The notes under the pieces were generated by a model, which was not told the DNA's origin, made no database searches, and worked only from the letters and a program-made list of their open reading frames with translations. Both the position numbers and the translations under genes were made by a program. From IMG/VR virus record IMGVR_UViG_3300028840_008160, positions 248,001-312,000 of that record: a DNA stretch of 64,000 nt; one strand, 5' to 3'. The stretch's first letter is position 1. Each line of letters begins with the position of its first letter. Positions 1-9,373 of this stretch are shown piece after piece. This DNA is from a virus.

Positions 1-1
1 T

Positions 2-679
2 AATGTTAATAAGACTATTTATCGTGATTTGCCAGATTACAAAGTACCTTTAACAGTTAATGGTTTAGAGCAAGCTAAATGTGCCGGACAACAAATTGAT
101 AAGTTTGTAGCTAAGAATAATGAGATGTATGAACTGCCGTTTCCTGGCTGTATGGCTAGAATATATTGTTCTCCATGGTATCGCACAAGACAAACAGCAG
201 ATGCTATTATTAGTCAACTGACATTTGATATTGAGTATAGAGAAGATCCTCGATTACGAGAACAAGAATGGGGCAATTATCAAATTGCTGAAATTGCTGA
301 AAAGATTAAAAATGAACGATATAAATTTGGCACATTTTTTTATCGGATGCCAGACGGAGAATCTGGTGCAGATGTTTTTGATAGAGTGTCAGATTTTTTA
401 GATACACTACATCGTGATTTTCAAAATTCAAATATGCAACCGCATGTAATAATTGTTACACACGGTTTAACGTTACGATTGTTTTTAATGCGTTGGTTTC
501 ATTGGACAGTTGAAGAATTTGAGAGTTTAGAAAACCCTGATAATTGTCAGATTATAAATTTGAAGTTTAATGCAGATAAAGATAAGTATTATTTGGATTC
601 TGAATTAATAACAGTTAATGGTCAAACTTTTCAAGGACCAAAAGACAATGAACGCCGAATCATTCGTAGATCTAATTAA
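2..679 (+). CDS. Histidine phosphatase (phosphoglycerate mutase-like), 5' partial
   Basis: The frame is open from base 2, so the gene starts before the window. The visible part matches the histidine phosphatase superfamily just after its RHG motif: 'PLTVNGLEQA', then 'YCSPWYRTRQTA', a 'GESGADVFDRV' segment and the second catalytic His motif 'VTHGLTLRLFL'. The first catalytic RHG should lie a few codons upstream of base 2. Such enzymes remove phosphate from sugars, nucleotides or proteins; the substrate cannot be read here. The 3' end overlaps the next gene by about 30 bases. A TTG at 29 could act as a start, but that would drop the catalytic His, so I treat the gene as truncated by the window edge. 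Confidence 0.8.
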   Translation, partial: NVNKTIYRDLPDYKVPLTVNGLEQAKCAGQQIDKFVAKNNEMYELPFPGCMARIYCSPWYRTRQTADAIISQLTFDIEYREDPRLREQEWGNYQIAEIAEKIKNERYKFGTFFYRMPDGESGADVFDRVSDFLDTLHRDFQNSNMQPHVIIVTHGLTLRLFLMRWFHWTVEEFESLENPDNCQIINLKFNADKDKYYLDSELITVNGQTFQGPKDNERRIIRRSN

Positions 680-1301
680 AACAATTAATGGGTCTAACAC
701 CAATCAGAACATATTATGTCTTCATATGTTTAAAACAATTATTGAATCATATGCAGAACCTCATAGGTTCTATCATACATGGACACATATTGTACATGGT
801 TTAAATGAAATGATTGAAGAGATTAATGCTGATAACATTAATCTTCTTCGTCTAGCATATATGTATCACGATATTGTGTACATACCGTGCTATGAATATA
901 ATGAAGAAGCAAGTGCAGCAAAATTATGGGTTGACGGACATCATTTAGGTATTGACACAAAAACTTTGTATGTTTTACGAGATCTGATATTAGTAACTGA
1001 TCATAAAAGTCCTGCTAAATTTCGAGATCACAGACTTATTGCAGATGTAGATTTAACAATTTTTGGTCAGGATTATGATACAATAAAAGAGTATAATAAT
1101 GATATTCGAAAAGAATATTTTTGGCTGCCTGACATGACATATTTGCTGGCACGAATCAAGATATTAAGTCGCTTTGTTAAGAAAGATAATATTTTTTATA
1201 CGCAATATTTTAGAACAAAATATGAAGAAATTGCAAGAAATAATTTACATCGTTTAATTGGTTCACTTCAAAGTGATTTATTAGCTGTTCCTCGGTGTTA
1301 A
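648..1301 (+). CDS. HD-domain metal-dependent phosphohydrolase (COG4339-like)
   Basis: About 217 residues. I chose the ATG at 648; a longer in-frame start at 618 lies deeper in the preceding gene. Visible motifs are 'HTWTHI', the HD pair in 'AYMYHDIVY', 'NEEASA' and 'ADVDLTIFG'. This order matches the COG4339 type of small HD hydrolases, which probably act on nucleotides or other phosphoesters. Only 1 base separates it from kptA, so the three genes at 2-2055 look like one transcript. The substrate is unknown. Confidence 0.75.
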   Translation: MNAESFVDLIKTINGSNTNQNILCLHMFKTIIESYAEPHRFYHTWTHIVHGLNEMIEEINADNINLLRLAYMYHDIVYIPCYEYNEEASAAKLWVDGHHLGIDTKTLYVLRDLILVTDHKSPAKFRDHRLIADVDLTIFGQDYDTIKEYNNDIRKEYFWLPDMTYLLARIKILSRFVKKDNIFYTQYFRTKYEEIARNNLHRLIGSLQSDLLAVPRC

Positions 1302-1302
1302 T

Positions 1303-2055
1303 GTGGATATTCAATTAAGTAAAACAATTTCTTATGTCTTGAGACATGGCCCTCACGAGTTTGGTGTTGAACTTGATGATGAAGGTTGGGTAGAACTTGA
1401 TAAATTGTATACAGCATTAGCTAAGCATAGTCGTTTCAAGACTGTCACTGTTCAAGATATTGAAACAATTATTCGTGAATCAAATAAACAACGATTTGAA
1501 TTGAAAAACAACAAAATTCGTGCATTTTATGGCCATTCAATCAAAAAGAAAATACATCGGTCTTCAGTTGTTCCACCCAGCATACTATATCATGGTACAT
1601 CACCAGAAGCAGCAAAGTTAATTTTTGAAAAAGGGCAAGGATTATTGCCTATGGGTCGTCAGCATGTCCATTTAGCATCGACGATCAAGACTGCTATTAT
1701 AACAGGACGAAGAAAAGCAAGAAAGCCTGTGATATTAATTGTTGATGTAGTTGCTGCTCTTGGACATGTCAAATTTTATGCTGGAAATGAAGATATTTGG
1801 TTGGCAGAACCTGTACAAGTTGAGTTTTTGTCAAGATTCGAACCAAGTAAAGTTGTTGTGTCCGAGGGTATTGGTGGTACATGGCACTATCATTTAAGTT
1901 TTGAAAACAGCATTGCTACATCACTGTGCAGTAAACAGACGATGGCTTCGAATTTGTCTAGGAATTCATGGGGAATTAAATCTCACCTTAATGAGCGATA
2001 CTGCAATGAGTGTATAAGCATAGAGCAAAGTGTCATCTCTTTTATAAATTCGTAA
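1303..2055 (+). CDS. kptA: RNA 2'-phosphotransferase KptA/Tpt1
   Basis: Starts with GTG one base after the previous stop. The N-terminal winged-helix part has 'SKTISYVLRHGPHEFGV' with the conserved Arg-His, and the ADP-ribosyltransferase-like half has 'ILYHGTSPEAAKLIFEKG', 'GRQHVHLAS' and 'EDIWLAEPV'. KptA moves an internal 2'-phosphate from RNA to NAD+, the last step of tRNA-splicing type repair. Its phage role would fit the PNKP and RNA ligases at 14.1-16.0 and 41.1 kb. About 50 residues after the core (from 'SIATSLCSKQ') match nothing I know and end just before the next ribosome binding site. Confidence 0.9.
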   Translation: MDIQLSKTISYVLRHGPHEFGVELDDEGWVELDKLYTALAKHSRFKTVTVQDIETIIRESNKQRFELKNNKIRAFYGHSIKKKIHRSSVVPPSILYHGTSPEAAKLIFEKGQGLLPMGRQHVHLASTIKTAIITGRRKARKPVILIVDVVAALGHVKFYAGNEDIWLAEPVQVEFLSRFEPSKVVVSEGIGGTWHYHLSFENSIATSLCSKQTMASNLSRNSWGIKSHLNERYCNECISIEQSVISFINS

Positions 2056-2072
2056 TACTAAAGGAGATTTCT

Positions 2073-2978
2073 ATGCGACATGCACAAATTCAGCAAGAAT
2101 TTTTGAAATACGCAAAGACATATCGGTTGCATCGTGCAATTGGGTCGACAGCAATGCACGTTTTTCCTTTTGGTTTAGGAGGACAAGCTCTTCTAGAGAC
2201 TGAAGAAAAAGAAGCAGAAGTGATTAGTCTGGTACGTAAGGCTTTAGATTTGGGCGTGAATTATTTTGATACTGCTCCAATGTACGGGCCGAGCAGATAT
2301 TATTTAGGAAAAGCTTTAGGTGTTGACAGAGAATATGTAATACTTGCAAGTAAAGTTTATGAGCGAAGTTATACAGGTGCAAAGAAAGAATTAGATGAAT
2401 CATTTGATTTACTTAAGACTGACTTTATTAATTTAGTTCAATTACATGGAATGGAAAAAGAATCCGACAAACGAGCTTTGCAAAAGAATGGTTCATTACA
2501 ATTATTACTTGATGCACAACGTGCAGGAAAGATTGAATATATTGGTGTGACTGGGCATCACAATTCAAGAATTCTCATTGATTGTTTAGACGCATATGAT
2601 TTTGATACTGTTTTGTTACCCATAAATCCAGCAACACCCGAATTTGACAGTGTGCTTGATATATGTATAGCTAGACATATTGGAATAATTGGAATGAAAG
2701 TTATGTCAAGAGGCATTTTGCCATTGCACATACCTTATGAGAAAATCTTGGCAAATGCATATGACAAATGCGATGTAGCTATTATTGGATGCAGTAGTAA
2801 CCGAGATGTCGAACGTAATGTAGCTGCTACGATGAATCATTTTAAAGTTGACATAAGTGATATGAGTATGTCGGATGAAGTTAGACAAGAAGCTGCATTC
2901 TTTTCAGAGCATTCAAACGCTAGATGGCCAAAAACATATCAACCAAATTTGCCGACGATAGATTTTGAAGATGAATAA
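2073..2978 (+). CDS. Aldo/keto reductase with capsid-targeting-like N-terminus
   Basis: 301 residues from the ATG at 2073, behind a strong AAGGAG site. Residues 1-14 ([14 protein letters not shown]) carry the N-terminal motif shared by 12 genes here. The rest is a TIM-barrel aldo/keto reductase with all four catalytic residues in context: Asp and Tyr in 'YFDTAPMYG', Lys in 'ILASKVY', His in 'VQLHGM'. '[11 protein letters not shown]' and '[14 protein letters not shown]' fit the later strands and the NADPH-phosphate site. AKRs reduce carbonyls with NADPH. The leader suggests delivery into the phage head (inference). The end overlaps the next gene by 8 bases. Confidence 0.85.
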   Translation: MRHAQIQQEFLKYAKTYRLHRAIGSTAMHVFPFGLGGQALLETEEKEAEVISLVRKALDLGVNYFDTAPMYGPSRYYLGKALGVDREYVILASKVYERSYTGAKKELDESFDLLKTDFINLVQLHGMEKESDKRALQKNGSLQLLLDAQRAGKIEYIGVTGHHNSRILIDCLDAYDFDTVLLPINPATPEFDSVLDICIARHIGIIGMKVMSRGILPLHIPYEKILANAYDKCDVAIIGCSSNRDVERNVAATMNHFKVDISDMSMSDEVRQEAAFFSEHSNARWPKTYQPNLPTIDFEDE

Positions 2979-3189
2979 TGTTCAACTATTAGAAGTCGTA
3001 GATCCAGAATTAGCAGGATATATTCAACAAATTGCTCAGGGAAAACTTAAAGCTGTAGTTCAAGATACTGAAGTTTATGCTAAAACGCCTTTTCAAGGAC
3101 TAATTCGAATAAATCTCGACGTTGGTCGTAACGACCCGTGCATATGTGGGTCTGGCAAAAAATTTAAGAAGTGTTGTGGAAAATCATGA
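2971..3189 (+). CDS. Small SEC-C motif protein
   Basis: 72 residues. The ATG at 2971 overlaps the stop of the reductase gene; a TTG at 2965 is possible but less likely. The C-terminus is a classic SEC-C zinc motif, '[19 protein letters not shown]', as at the end of SecA and in many small proteins that bind zinc and often another protein. The first 50 residues are unrecognised. It closes the first transcription unit before the structured intergenic region. Confidence 0.8.
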   Translation: MNNVQLLEVVDPELAGYIQQIAQGKLKAVVQDTEVYAKTPFQGLIRINLDVGRNDPCICGSGKKFKKCCGKS

Positions 3190-3216
3190 TGGTGTCGGAT
3201 CTATTTACTATGCTTT

Positions 3217-3261
3217 GCAGGTGAAGGTAGTAATCACGAGCCGGCATCGACGTTCGCCTGC
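3217..3261. other. Structured GC-rich intergenic element (possible small RNA or leader)
   Basis: GCAGGTGAA at 3217-3225 pairs with TTCGCCTGC at 3253-3261 over nine base pairs (one G-T). The enclosed 27 bases hold a smaller CGA/TCG stem around a GCCGGC core. The stretch is much richer in G and C than its surroundings and codes for nothing visible. It could be a processed RNA, a structured leader of the operon at 3345, or part of a compound terminator. No known RNA family is recognised. Confidence 0.3.
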
Positions 3262-3265
3262 CCTT

Positions 3266-3291
3266 GGGGAGTTTACTGCAGTAGACTCCCC
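3266..3291 (+). terminator. Near-perfect 26-base dyad, probable terminator
   Basis: GGGGAGT at 3266 pairs with ACTCCCC ending at 3291. The ten bases between continue the symmetry (TACTG/CAGTA), so the dyad is nearly perfect. A short, impure T-run follows. It probably ends the 2-3189 unit. With no free loop it could also be a protein-binding site. Confidence 0.45.
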
Positions 3292-3298
3292 TTTACTT

Positions 3299-3325
3299 TG
3301 ACAAAAAACTTGACTATTTAGATGT
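3299..3325 (+). promoter_or_regulatory. Candidate promoter of the five-gene operon
   Basis: TTGACA at 3299 is followed by TTGACTATTT at 3311, ahead of the operon starting at 3345. The TGACTAT core recurs before the genes at 32542, 54570 and 59019. The spacing does not fit a normal sigma70 pair, so this may be a phage-specific promoter. Confidence 0.35.
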
Positions 3326-3344
3326 ATTATTTCAAGGATAATAT

Positions 3345-4925
3345 ATGGACATAGAAATTGTTAGGGCATTGCATGAGTTGCACGATTTTGTCAACGAAAA
3401 CACTTCTCAATACTATCATACAAAGCCGCTAGTTTCGTCATCTTCGTCAATCGTTTTACCAACTGCTGTTCATTCGTTTGATGTAGTTTATGGATTGAAA
3501 GATTTGCTTCTTATAGGAGCGATTACTGAAAGTCCAGTGTTAATGACTGGCGGGACTGACCTTGGTAAAACTACATTAGCAAAACTTATGATGAATAGTT
3601 TGTTTGGTAATGATTGGCACAGACTTGATTTTGATCTTGATTTTGGTAAAGATGCATATACAGACATAAGTAGTGATTTCTTTCATGAGAAAGGTAAACG
3701 ATTGTCTGATCTTTACAGTTTACATGATTGGATGCGTTTACCGGGATTTATTGCTGATGAATTGAATGGTGCACATGCTAAGGTTGCAAGAAAAGCGTTA
3801 CATATTATTAAGGAAAAAGACATTACATTGCCAGATGGTAGACGTGCAAAAATAGGACACCCGTTAGATGATTCAGGAAACACATATCAATATCAAATTG
3901 CAACAATAAATGAGGGTAAAGATTATTCTGGTACATTTGATATGGATAAAGCACTGCGCCGGCGTACGACAATAGAAATTCCAATGGATATTTTTAAGCC
4001 AACGCCATTAGATAGATTACTTTTACAAAGGTCAAAGCAAACTGACGTGCAATTTTCAAATTTAGAAAATCATTTGTCAATGGTATTGCATATTCATAGA
4101 CATCTCAATCAATTAAATGTTCATCCAGTAGCAGAGATGTTCCTTGCTTATCTTGAGTCATTTGATTATTGCAAACATTCATTAACCCATGAAAAGTGCA
4201 GTGTAGAATCTAAGAATGGTTCAATTCAACACGTATGCACGCAACCAATTAGAATAGGAGAAACTGCAGCAACTGCAGCTGAACCTATTGGTTGTTTGTT
4301 TATGCGATTATTTGTTAATGAAATGTGTCCAAATGTCAGTGGTATAACTCCCGGTATATCAACTAATCTTGTCGCTGTTGCCCGTGCTTTCGCGCTATTA
4401 AGAGCAGTAAAATTTGTTGAATTAGTTTCTGGTTTTTGTCAAGGACAATTTGAACATCTTCTTAGTTATAAATTGAACAGACATGAATTATTTCGGTCGT
4501 CAATGCAAAAGTATATTGGCGATTATAATATTGATGATAAGCAATTAGCTAAGTTAGTTGTAACAAAATACATAAGTAAACTTGAAGTTGAACAATGCGA
4601 CATTTTGGCTGCAGCACCATTTGTTGCATATTCAAAATTGAATATTAGTTCTATATGGATTCTTAAGCATTATCAAGGAAATAGATTCGGATCTGTAAGT
4701 ACATTTATCAACGAAGCAAATATTAAGTTCAAAGAAGGGTTGTCTAGACCAGAATTTGAACAAATGGAAACTATGATAAAAGGAAATGTATCTAATGAAA
4801 ACATTAGCGAGTTAAAAGCATATTGCGATTCAAGTAATCCGTGGTTATGGCTTGTTATTTCTCCGTATTTGTCAAAATCAAAACCGTTAGATAACGATCA
4901 CATCAAAGCGCTATATGAATCATGA
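3345..4925 (+). CDS. MoxR-type AAA+ ATPase
   Basis: 526 residues. Walker A is GGTDLGKT (69-76), Walker B is 'FIADELNG' with Asp-Glu at about 138-139, a sensor-1 Asn sits in 'ATINEG', and the Arg-rich 'LRRRTTIEI' lies where MoxR proteins have their arginine finger. The AAA core covers about residues 45-240; the helical C-terminal 280 residues are unrecognised. MoxR ATPases usually remodel proteins together with a vWA-domain partner, and one lies two genes downstream. The stop overlaps the next start (ATGA). Starts at ATG 3345 behind AAGGA. Confidence 0.85.
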   Translation: MDIEIVRALHELHDFVNENTSQYYHTKPLVSSSSSIVLPTAVHSFDVVYGLKDLLLIGAITESPVLMTGGTDLGKTTLAKLMMNSLFGNDWHRLDFDLDFGKDAYTDISSDFFHEKGKRLSDLYSLHDWMRLPGFIADELNGAHAKVARKALHIIKEKDITLPDGRRAKIGHPLDDSGNTYQYQIATINEGKDYSGTFDMDKALRRRTTIEIPMDIFKPTPLDRLLLQRSKQTDVQFSNLENHLSMVLHIHRHLNQLNVHPVAEMFLAYLESFDYCKHSLTHEKCSVESKNGSIQHVCTQPIRIGETAATAAEPIGCLFMRLFVNEMCPNVSGITPGISTNLVAVARAFALLRAVKFVELVSGFCQGQFEHLLSYKLNRHELFRSSMQKYIGDYNIDDKQLAKLVVTKYISKLEVEQCDILAAAPFVAYSKLNISSIWILKHYQGNRFGSVSTFINEANIKFKEGLSRPEFEQMETMIKGNVSNENISELKAYCDSSNPWLWLVISPYLSKSKPLDNDHIKALYES

Positions 4926-5770
4926 TCAGTCACGATTTTTCAAGAATCAGAGAAGTTTTTCTCGATGAAGTTGGTGATGCAATTGATGACGTTCGCTTTG
5001 AGAACTTCATTAAGCATGCACTTAAGAGCTTTGCAGATAGATATTTGAGAAGCAGGAGCGTTGTTCATCCGCATAGCATATCTTACCGTAATTCTTCAGC
5101 ATCATTATCATTGACAGTTTTTGGTAGCAATGGACAACCTAATATGAGTAGGTGTCGATTTCAAGGTTTTTTCCATGGATGTACTGATGATGTTGTCAAG
5201 CAAATGCCTGAAGCTATTACTGTAGCTGAGTTTGATGAGGAAGCTAACATCAGCAACTTGACACAATTTTTGCAAAAGCATTTAGTGGAATCTGAAGAGA
5301 GAGATGTAACAATTGGTTTGTTAAATGTTCAAAGATCACAAAGACAGCTGAAGAAATTGACATTGCACCCGTTGACGTTAAACATTTGCAAACATATTGT
5401 AGATGAGAAGAAGCGACATAAATTTATGCATGAACGACATCTCGAGCGATCAGTGTCAAGGTTGTTATTTCATGAAGCAACGAAGCTATCACTTAAGCAG
5501 TCTCGTTATGATGATGATAGTATAAGGTCTCAAATACGGTCAGATGATAGGGGTCAATTAGTTCATGAATCATGCATACTTATAAGAAAAAGTAGTGGTT
5601 ACTATTTTTTGGAATATGAAGTACAATCTGCTTCTGAGATAAGATCACTAACAGCAACGACGATGAAAAACGCTATGCACTTTTTCAGCATGGTTCAAAA
5701 CAGTTTTTCATTGGATATGTTAGGTACTATTCAAATGATTGACAGCACTAGGAAAGCAGTCAATGACTGA
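4922..5770 (+). CDS. Unknown operon protein between the AAA+ and vWA genes
   Basis: 282 residues with no recognised domain. It is soluble-looking and mixed in charge, with a His- and Arg-rich middle ('DEKKRHKFMHERHLERS'). It overlaps the AAA+ gene by four bases and the vWA gene by eight, so all three are translationally coupled and probably work together. By position it could be an adaptor of the ATPase/vWA machine (inference). Confidence 0.75.
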   Translation: MISHDFSRIREVFLDEVGDAIDDVRFENFIKHALKSFADRYLRSRSVVHPHSISYRNSSASLSLTVFGSNGQPNMSRCRFQGFFHGCTDDVVKQMPEAITVAEFDEEANISNLTQFLQKHLVESEERDVTIGLLNVQRSQRQLKKLTLHPLTLNICKHIVDEKKRHKFMHERHLERSVSRLLFHEATKLSLKQSRYDDDSIRSQIRSDDRGQLVHESCILIRKSSGYYFLEYEVQSASEIRSLTATTMKNAMHFFSMVQNSFSLDMLGTIQMIDSTRKAVND

Positions 5771-7715
5771 CTTAAAACAATTCGTCACGCAAAAATGTGT
5801 CGACTTAATCAAACAAAAAGGTTGGCGACCTTTTCGTGATATAAGTGTTAAGTTTGAAAAAGACACGCCTGCTATGTTTATGGCTGCCTTAGGTATTGCG
5901 ACAAGACGGATTCAGATTACTGTGTATGATGAATCTGACAAAATGATTGAACAGCTTATTAGTCGTTATAGGCTTGAAACTACAACTATGGCTTTAATTG
6001 AAGCAATACTATATTTTTGTGTCGTTCATGAGCATTCGCATCATACTTGTTGTCCAAGAACGAAGGAAAATTTCGAAGCAATTATTGAAGGTGCTTACGA
6101 AGTTGTTAGTACGAAAGAATGCAGGAAAGAACGAATAGAATATGCTTGTTTCAACATTCACAATATGTTTTCAGATACTATTTTGAACGTTGTAAACTCT
6201 CATACTGATACTGATAAGATGGAATATCGTCAAGGTCTTGTTGAAACTTATGACACTGATCTATATTTTTCGTTACAAAAACGCCGACCAACAATTTTGG
6301 GATTTAAAGTTCCTGAATTTATGGAGCCAAAACAAGACAAAGCCATGACGCTATTTCTGCAGTCAATTTTTTTGATGTGCATGGTTGATCATAAGGCTAT
6401 TAGTAGAGTACGACAGCATTTCCCGATAGTATTTCTTGGCAACCAAAGATATCTATATAAGTTGATAACTGTGTTTACTGACGATGAAGAATTAACAGAT
6501 CAATTCATCAATGGGAACGTTGATTCTGCTAAATTGCCAATGTTTTTAGATAGAATTCAAGATACTATGTTATGGAAGCCGATGACTGTTGAATATACTA
6601 AGATTATTTATCAGTTTATGCGTCAACGTTACGATCAATTGAGTAATTCATTCACCAAACCACAACAAGGATCTGGACCGGGACAAGGTGCATCTGGCGG
6701 TCAACAACCACAACAATCTTCAGGTGAAAATCAACAGCAAAGTCAAGCGCAGCGAGCAAAAGACCAAAAAAAGACGGACAAATCGGCAGGGCAAGATGAC
6801 AAGAAGAAAAAGATAGAGAAAGACAAAGATGACAAGAATTCAGTAAAAGACTTTCTTGAGAAATTAGAACAGCAATTGAAAGATCGATTGCCGACGCCGT
6901 CACCGTTGTTGTTGAAATTTCCGCACTTAGACGAACTATACAAGCGCAGAGCAGAAAAGATGATGCTTTCGGCTGAAGTTGGTAATGGGCCTAACCCAGA
7001 GTATGTGTATCACTCTGGAAAAGATCAAATGGCGTTGCAAGAATTTGAGTTCAAAAATGTTGACTGGTCATCAACTGTTGTTGTTGATAATCAAGTGACA
7101 TTATTCAAGCGCGACATGCCGTTTTCGTTGCCTTTTGAAGTCGATGCTAAAGAAGGTAGTTTGCCTGATTTAGCTTTTATATATGACAGTAGTATCAGTA
7201 TGAAATTTGACCCTATAGCAGGAACTGGTGAATATCATTATGCTGTATTAGCATTTTATTCGATCTTGGCTGGGCTTGAATCAAAAGCATTGGCATACTA
7301 TCTGAAATATTTAGCTATAAATTTTTCAGAACGAACAATTTCTTCAGATTGGCAGACTTACAGTCGAATTGATCTTGTTAAGAAGACAATATTTGATTAT
7401 CAACATAATTGCACGGTGCTAGATCCAAAAGCGTTGCGTCATTTGAGAGAGAATAGAAGTGACAATGTAATTGTTTTTATGCTGTCAGACACTGATTTTA
7501 ATTTTGAAGAAAACACTCAAGCATTATTGCAAGAGGTAGATGCAATGATTGGTTGTGGCGGCATTGGGTTGTATTTATTTCAGCTTGGTCCACCAACGAC
7601 ATTTTCAATTGGTATTGAACAACGAGGTTTGCCAGTTCAGTATATTACATCTGCGCAAGACTTCATGAATAAAAGTATACAGTTTACAAAAGATTTGTAT
7701 GGGGAAGTTGTTTAA
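5763..7715 (+). CDS. Zincin-like plus vWA-domain protein (COG3864-like)
   Basis: 650 residues from the ATG at 5763, which overlaps the previous stop (ATGACTGA); an in-frame start at 5739 has less support. An HExxH zinc motif lies in 'VVHEHSHHTCC' (about 89-93). A Gln/Gly/Lys-rich linker spans about 300-365. The C-terminal part is a von Willebrand A domain with the metal-site motif DSSIS in 'IYDSSISM' (about 475) and a later 'MLSDTDFNFEENT'. Peptidase-vWA proteins of this kind travel with MoxR AAA+ ATPases. The zincin part may cleave, or only bind, client proteins; the third zinc ligand is not certain. Confidence 0.75.
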   Translation: MTDLKQFVTQKCVDLIKQKGWRPFRDISVKFEKDTPAMFMAALGIATRRIQITVYDESDKMIEQLISRYRLETTTMALIEAILYFCVVHEHSHHTCCPRTKENFEAIIEGAYEVVSTKECRKERIEYACFNIHNMFSDTILNVVNSHTDTDKMEYRQGLVETYDTDLYFSLQKRRPTILGFKVPEFMEPKQDKAMTLFLQSIFLMCMVDHKAISRVRQHFPIVFLGNQRYLYKLITVFTDDEELTDQFINGNVDSAKLPMFLDRIQDTMLWKPMTVEYTKIIYQFMRQRYDQLSNSFTKPQQGSGPGQGASGGQQPQQSSGENQQQSQAQRAKDQKKTDKSAGQDDKKKKIEKDKDDKNSVKDFLEKLEQQLKDRLPTPSPLLLKFPHLDELYKRRAEKMMLSAEVGNGPNPEYVYHSGKDQMALQEFEFKNVDWSSTVVVDNQVTLFKRDMPFSLPFEVDAKEGSLPDLAFIYDSSISMKFDPIAGTGEYHYAVLAFYSILAGLESKALAYYLKYLAINFSERTISSDWQTYSRIDLVKKTIFDYQHNCTVLDPKALRHLRENRSDNVIVFMLSDTDFNFEENTQALLQEVDAMIGCGGIGLYLFQLGPPTTFSIGIEQRGLPVQYITSAQDFMNKSIQFTKDLYGEVV

Positions 7716-9373
7716 TGAAAACATATGATATGCCATTGGTTGACTGGATTAGTGTCACTTTGCATAAAGATAGTCTGGCATTTGTACTCAATACTATTCG
7801 TTGCAATAAGCGATTGAAAAGTGATAATATGGAAAACTTCGAATCGAATAAACAATACATGGAGAAAATTCTACGTGAAGAAGTCATTAAGCAATTTAAT
7901 GACTCGAGACGACCGATTCTTGAAGTAATACTAAATTCTATAGATGCAAGACCAAAAACAGAACAGGAGTATGTTGTAAATGTTCAGATGACTAATAAGC
8001 AAGTTACTATAAATGATAATGGTGCAAGTTTGGATTTAGAACAAATTTTGAAGCTATTAATTATTCCATTTAATACAGAAAAAGATGGTATAGAAGAAAT
8101 TGGCAGGTTTGGTGTAGGTTTTCTGTCTAATTTTTACTATTGTGTGAATGATGTTAATGCTCGAATTGTCGTAAAAACAAAAACAAAGTCTGAGCAATAT
8201 CGCATAACATTCTATTGTGAGGATGAAACTGTTGCCGGTTTACGAATGAGACTGAAAAGACTTAGAGGCAAGGGACAAGAAGGAACGAATGTTGACATTC
8301 AATATTTAACATATGACAAGCACGATACATTTGGTTATTTAGAAAAGCATTTAGCTGATATTCCTTCATATATGGCAAAGGTTGTCATTAACAACTCACA
8401 AGTAAATGATAGAACTGAAAATAAATGGTTTGTTAAACCAGTCGAATTAGATATTCGTGGTAGGAAAATTAAACAAACAGTTGGATTACGTATTACAAAC
8501 GATCACAAAATTAGTTTGACATCACAAGGTGTTCTAGTCCAAACACGTTGCTATGAATCAGAATATGAATCAGAAGCATCAAATAAAACACAAACAGCTA
8601 ATATAGGTGCTACGATATCGTTTCCTGCCGCTGTCAAAGTCGTTGAAGGTCGTGATGAATTCAAACTTGATGACAATTTTACAAGGTGCGTTGCTGCTGT
8701 GTTTGAAGCATATGAAGCCTGCATAGTACAATCAAAATTGAATGATGATTTTGTATTTGACATGACAGGTTTGTTTCCTGAATTATTGGCAGCATTTTCA
8801 ATCACTAACATTCACATGATAGCTAATTTGGATGGTATTCGAACTGCATTATTAACGGACAAAAAATACGTACTTACTCGAAGACAGTATGCAATTTTGC
8901 AACCTTTTCTTGGTGAATCATTAGAAAGAGTAGCATTTCGCGCAACAGCTCAAGCATGTAGTTTTTGGATCGAACTATATGAATCAAAGGATGAGTTGAT
9001 GGAAGATTTGTTGACTCCAGTTAACATTTTGTCTAATGGTGTGCTTTTTCATAGTTCTTTGGCTATGCGAAATTTAGTAACACTATCGCAAATACTGGCA
9101 GACATTAAAGAATTTGTGAATGTTTACTTAGTTAACGTGACACCTCATGGTGAAAATCCTATAATGATATTGCCCAAAACTGAAATTGATGAAGCTCGTG
9201 TGTATATTAATTTGTCTCACCCTACGATTATCAATACTCATAAACTTAATGAGTATCAAATCATATGTGATTATTTCTATTTGCCGTTTATACAATCATT
9301 ACATGAGAAAATCACATCACATGATGATGCTGAAAATGAAGCTGTTACATATATCCCAAAGGTTGTTGCTTGA
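7715..9373 (+). CDS. Hsp90-like GHKL ATPase
   Basis: 552 residues; the start overlaps the previous stop (TAATG). The ATP-binding signature is clear: N-box 'LEVILNSIDA' (Glu, Asn, Asp), G1 box 'INDNGASLDL', and G2 box 'IGRFGVGFLS', which closely follows the GQFGVGFYS box of Hsp90. An Hsp90-like middle region probably follows, but the length is short of full Hsp90 and no MEEVD-type or dimerisation end is recognisable. Inferred role: an ATP-driven clamp handling proteins with the AAA+/vWA partners. Confidence 0.82.
   Translation: MKTYDMPLVDWISVTLHKDSLAFVLNTIRCNKRLKSDNMENFESNKQYMEKILREEVIKQFNDSRRPILEVILNSIDARPKTEQEYVVNVQMTNKQVTINDNGASLDLEQILKLLIIPFNTEKDGIEEIGRFGVGFLSNFYYCVNDVNARIVVKTKTKSEQYRITFYCEDETVAGLRMRLKRLRGKGQEGTNVDIQYLTYDKHDTFGYLEKHLADIPSYMAKVVINNSQVNDRTENKWFVKPVELDIRGRKIKQTVGLRITNDHKISLTSQGVLVQTRCYESEYESEASNKTQTANIGATISFPAAVKVVEGRDEFKLDDNFTRCVAAVFEAYEACIVQSKLNDDFVFDMTGLFPELLAAFSITNIHMIANLDGIRTALLTDKKYVLTRRQYAILQPFLGESLERVAFRATAQACSFWIELYESKDELMEDLLTPVNILSNGVLFHSSLAMRNLVTLSQILADIKEFVNVYLVNVTPHGENPIMILPKTEIDEARVYINLSHPTIINTHKLNEYQIICDYFYLPFIQSLHEKITSHDDAENEAVTYIPKVVA

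Noticed and set aside
6652-6943. Minus-strand ORFs opposite the vWA gene
   Set aside because: They mirror the Gln/Lys-rich linker; composition is that of a shadow frame and no ribosome site is present.
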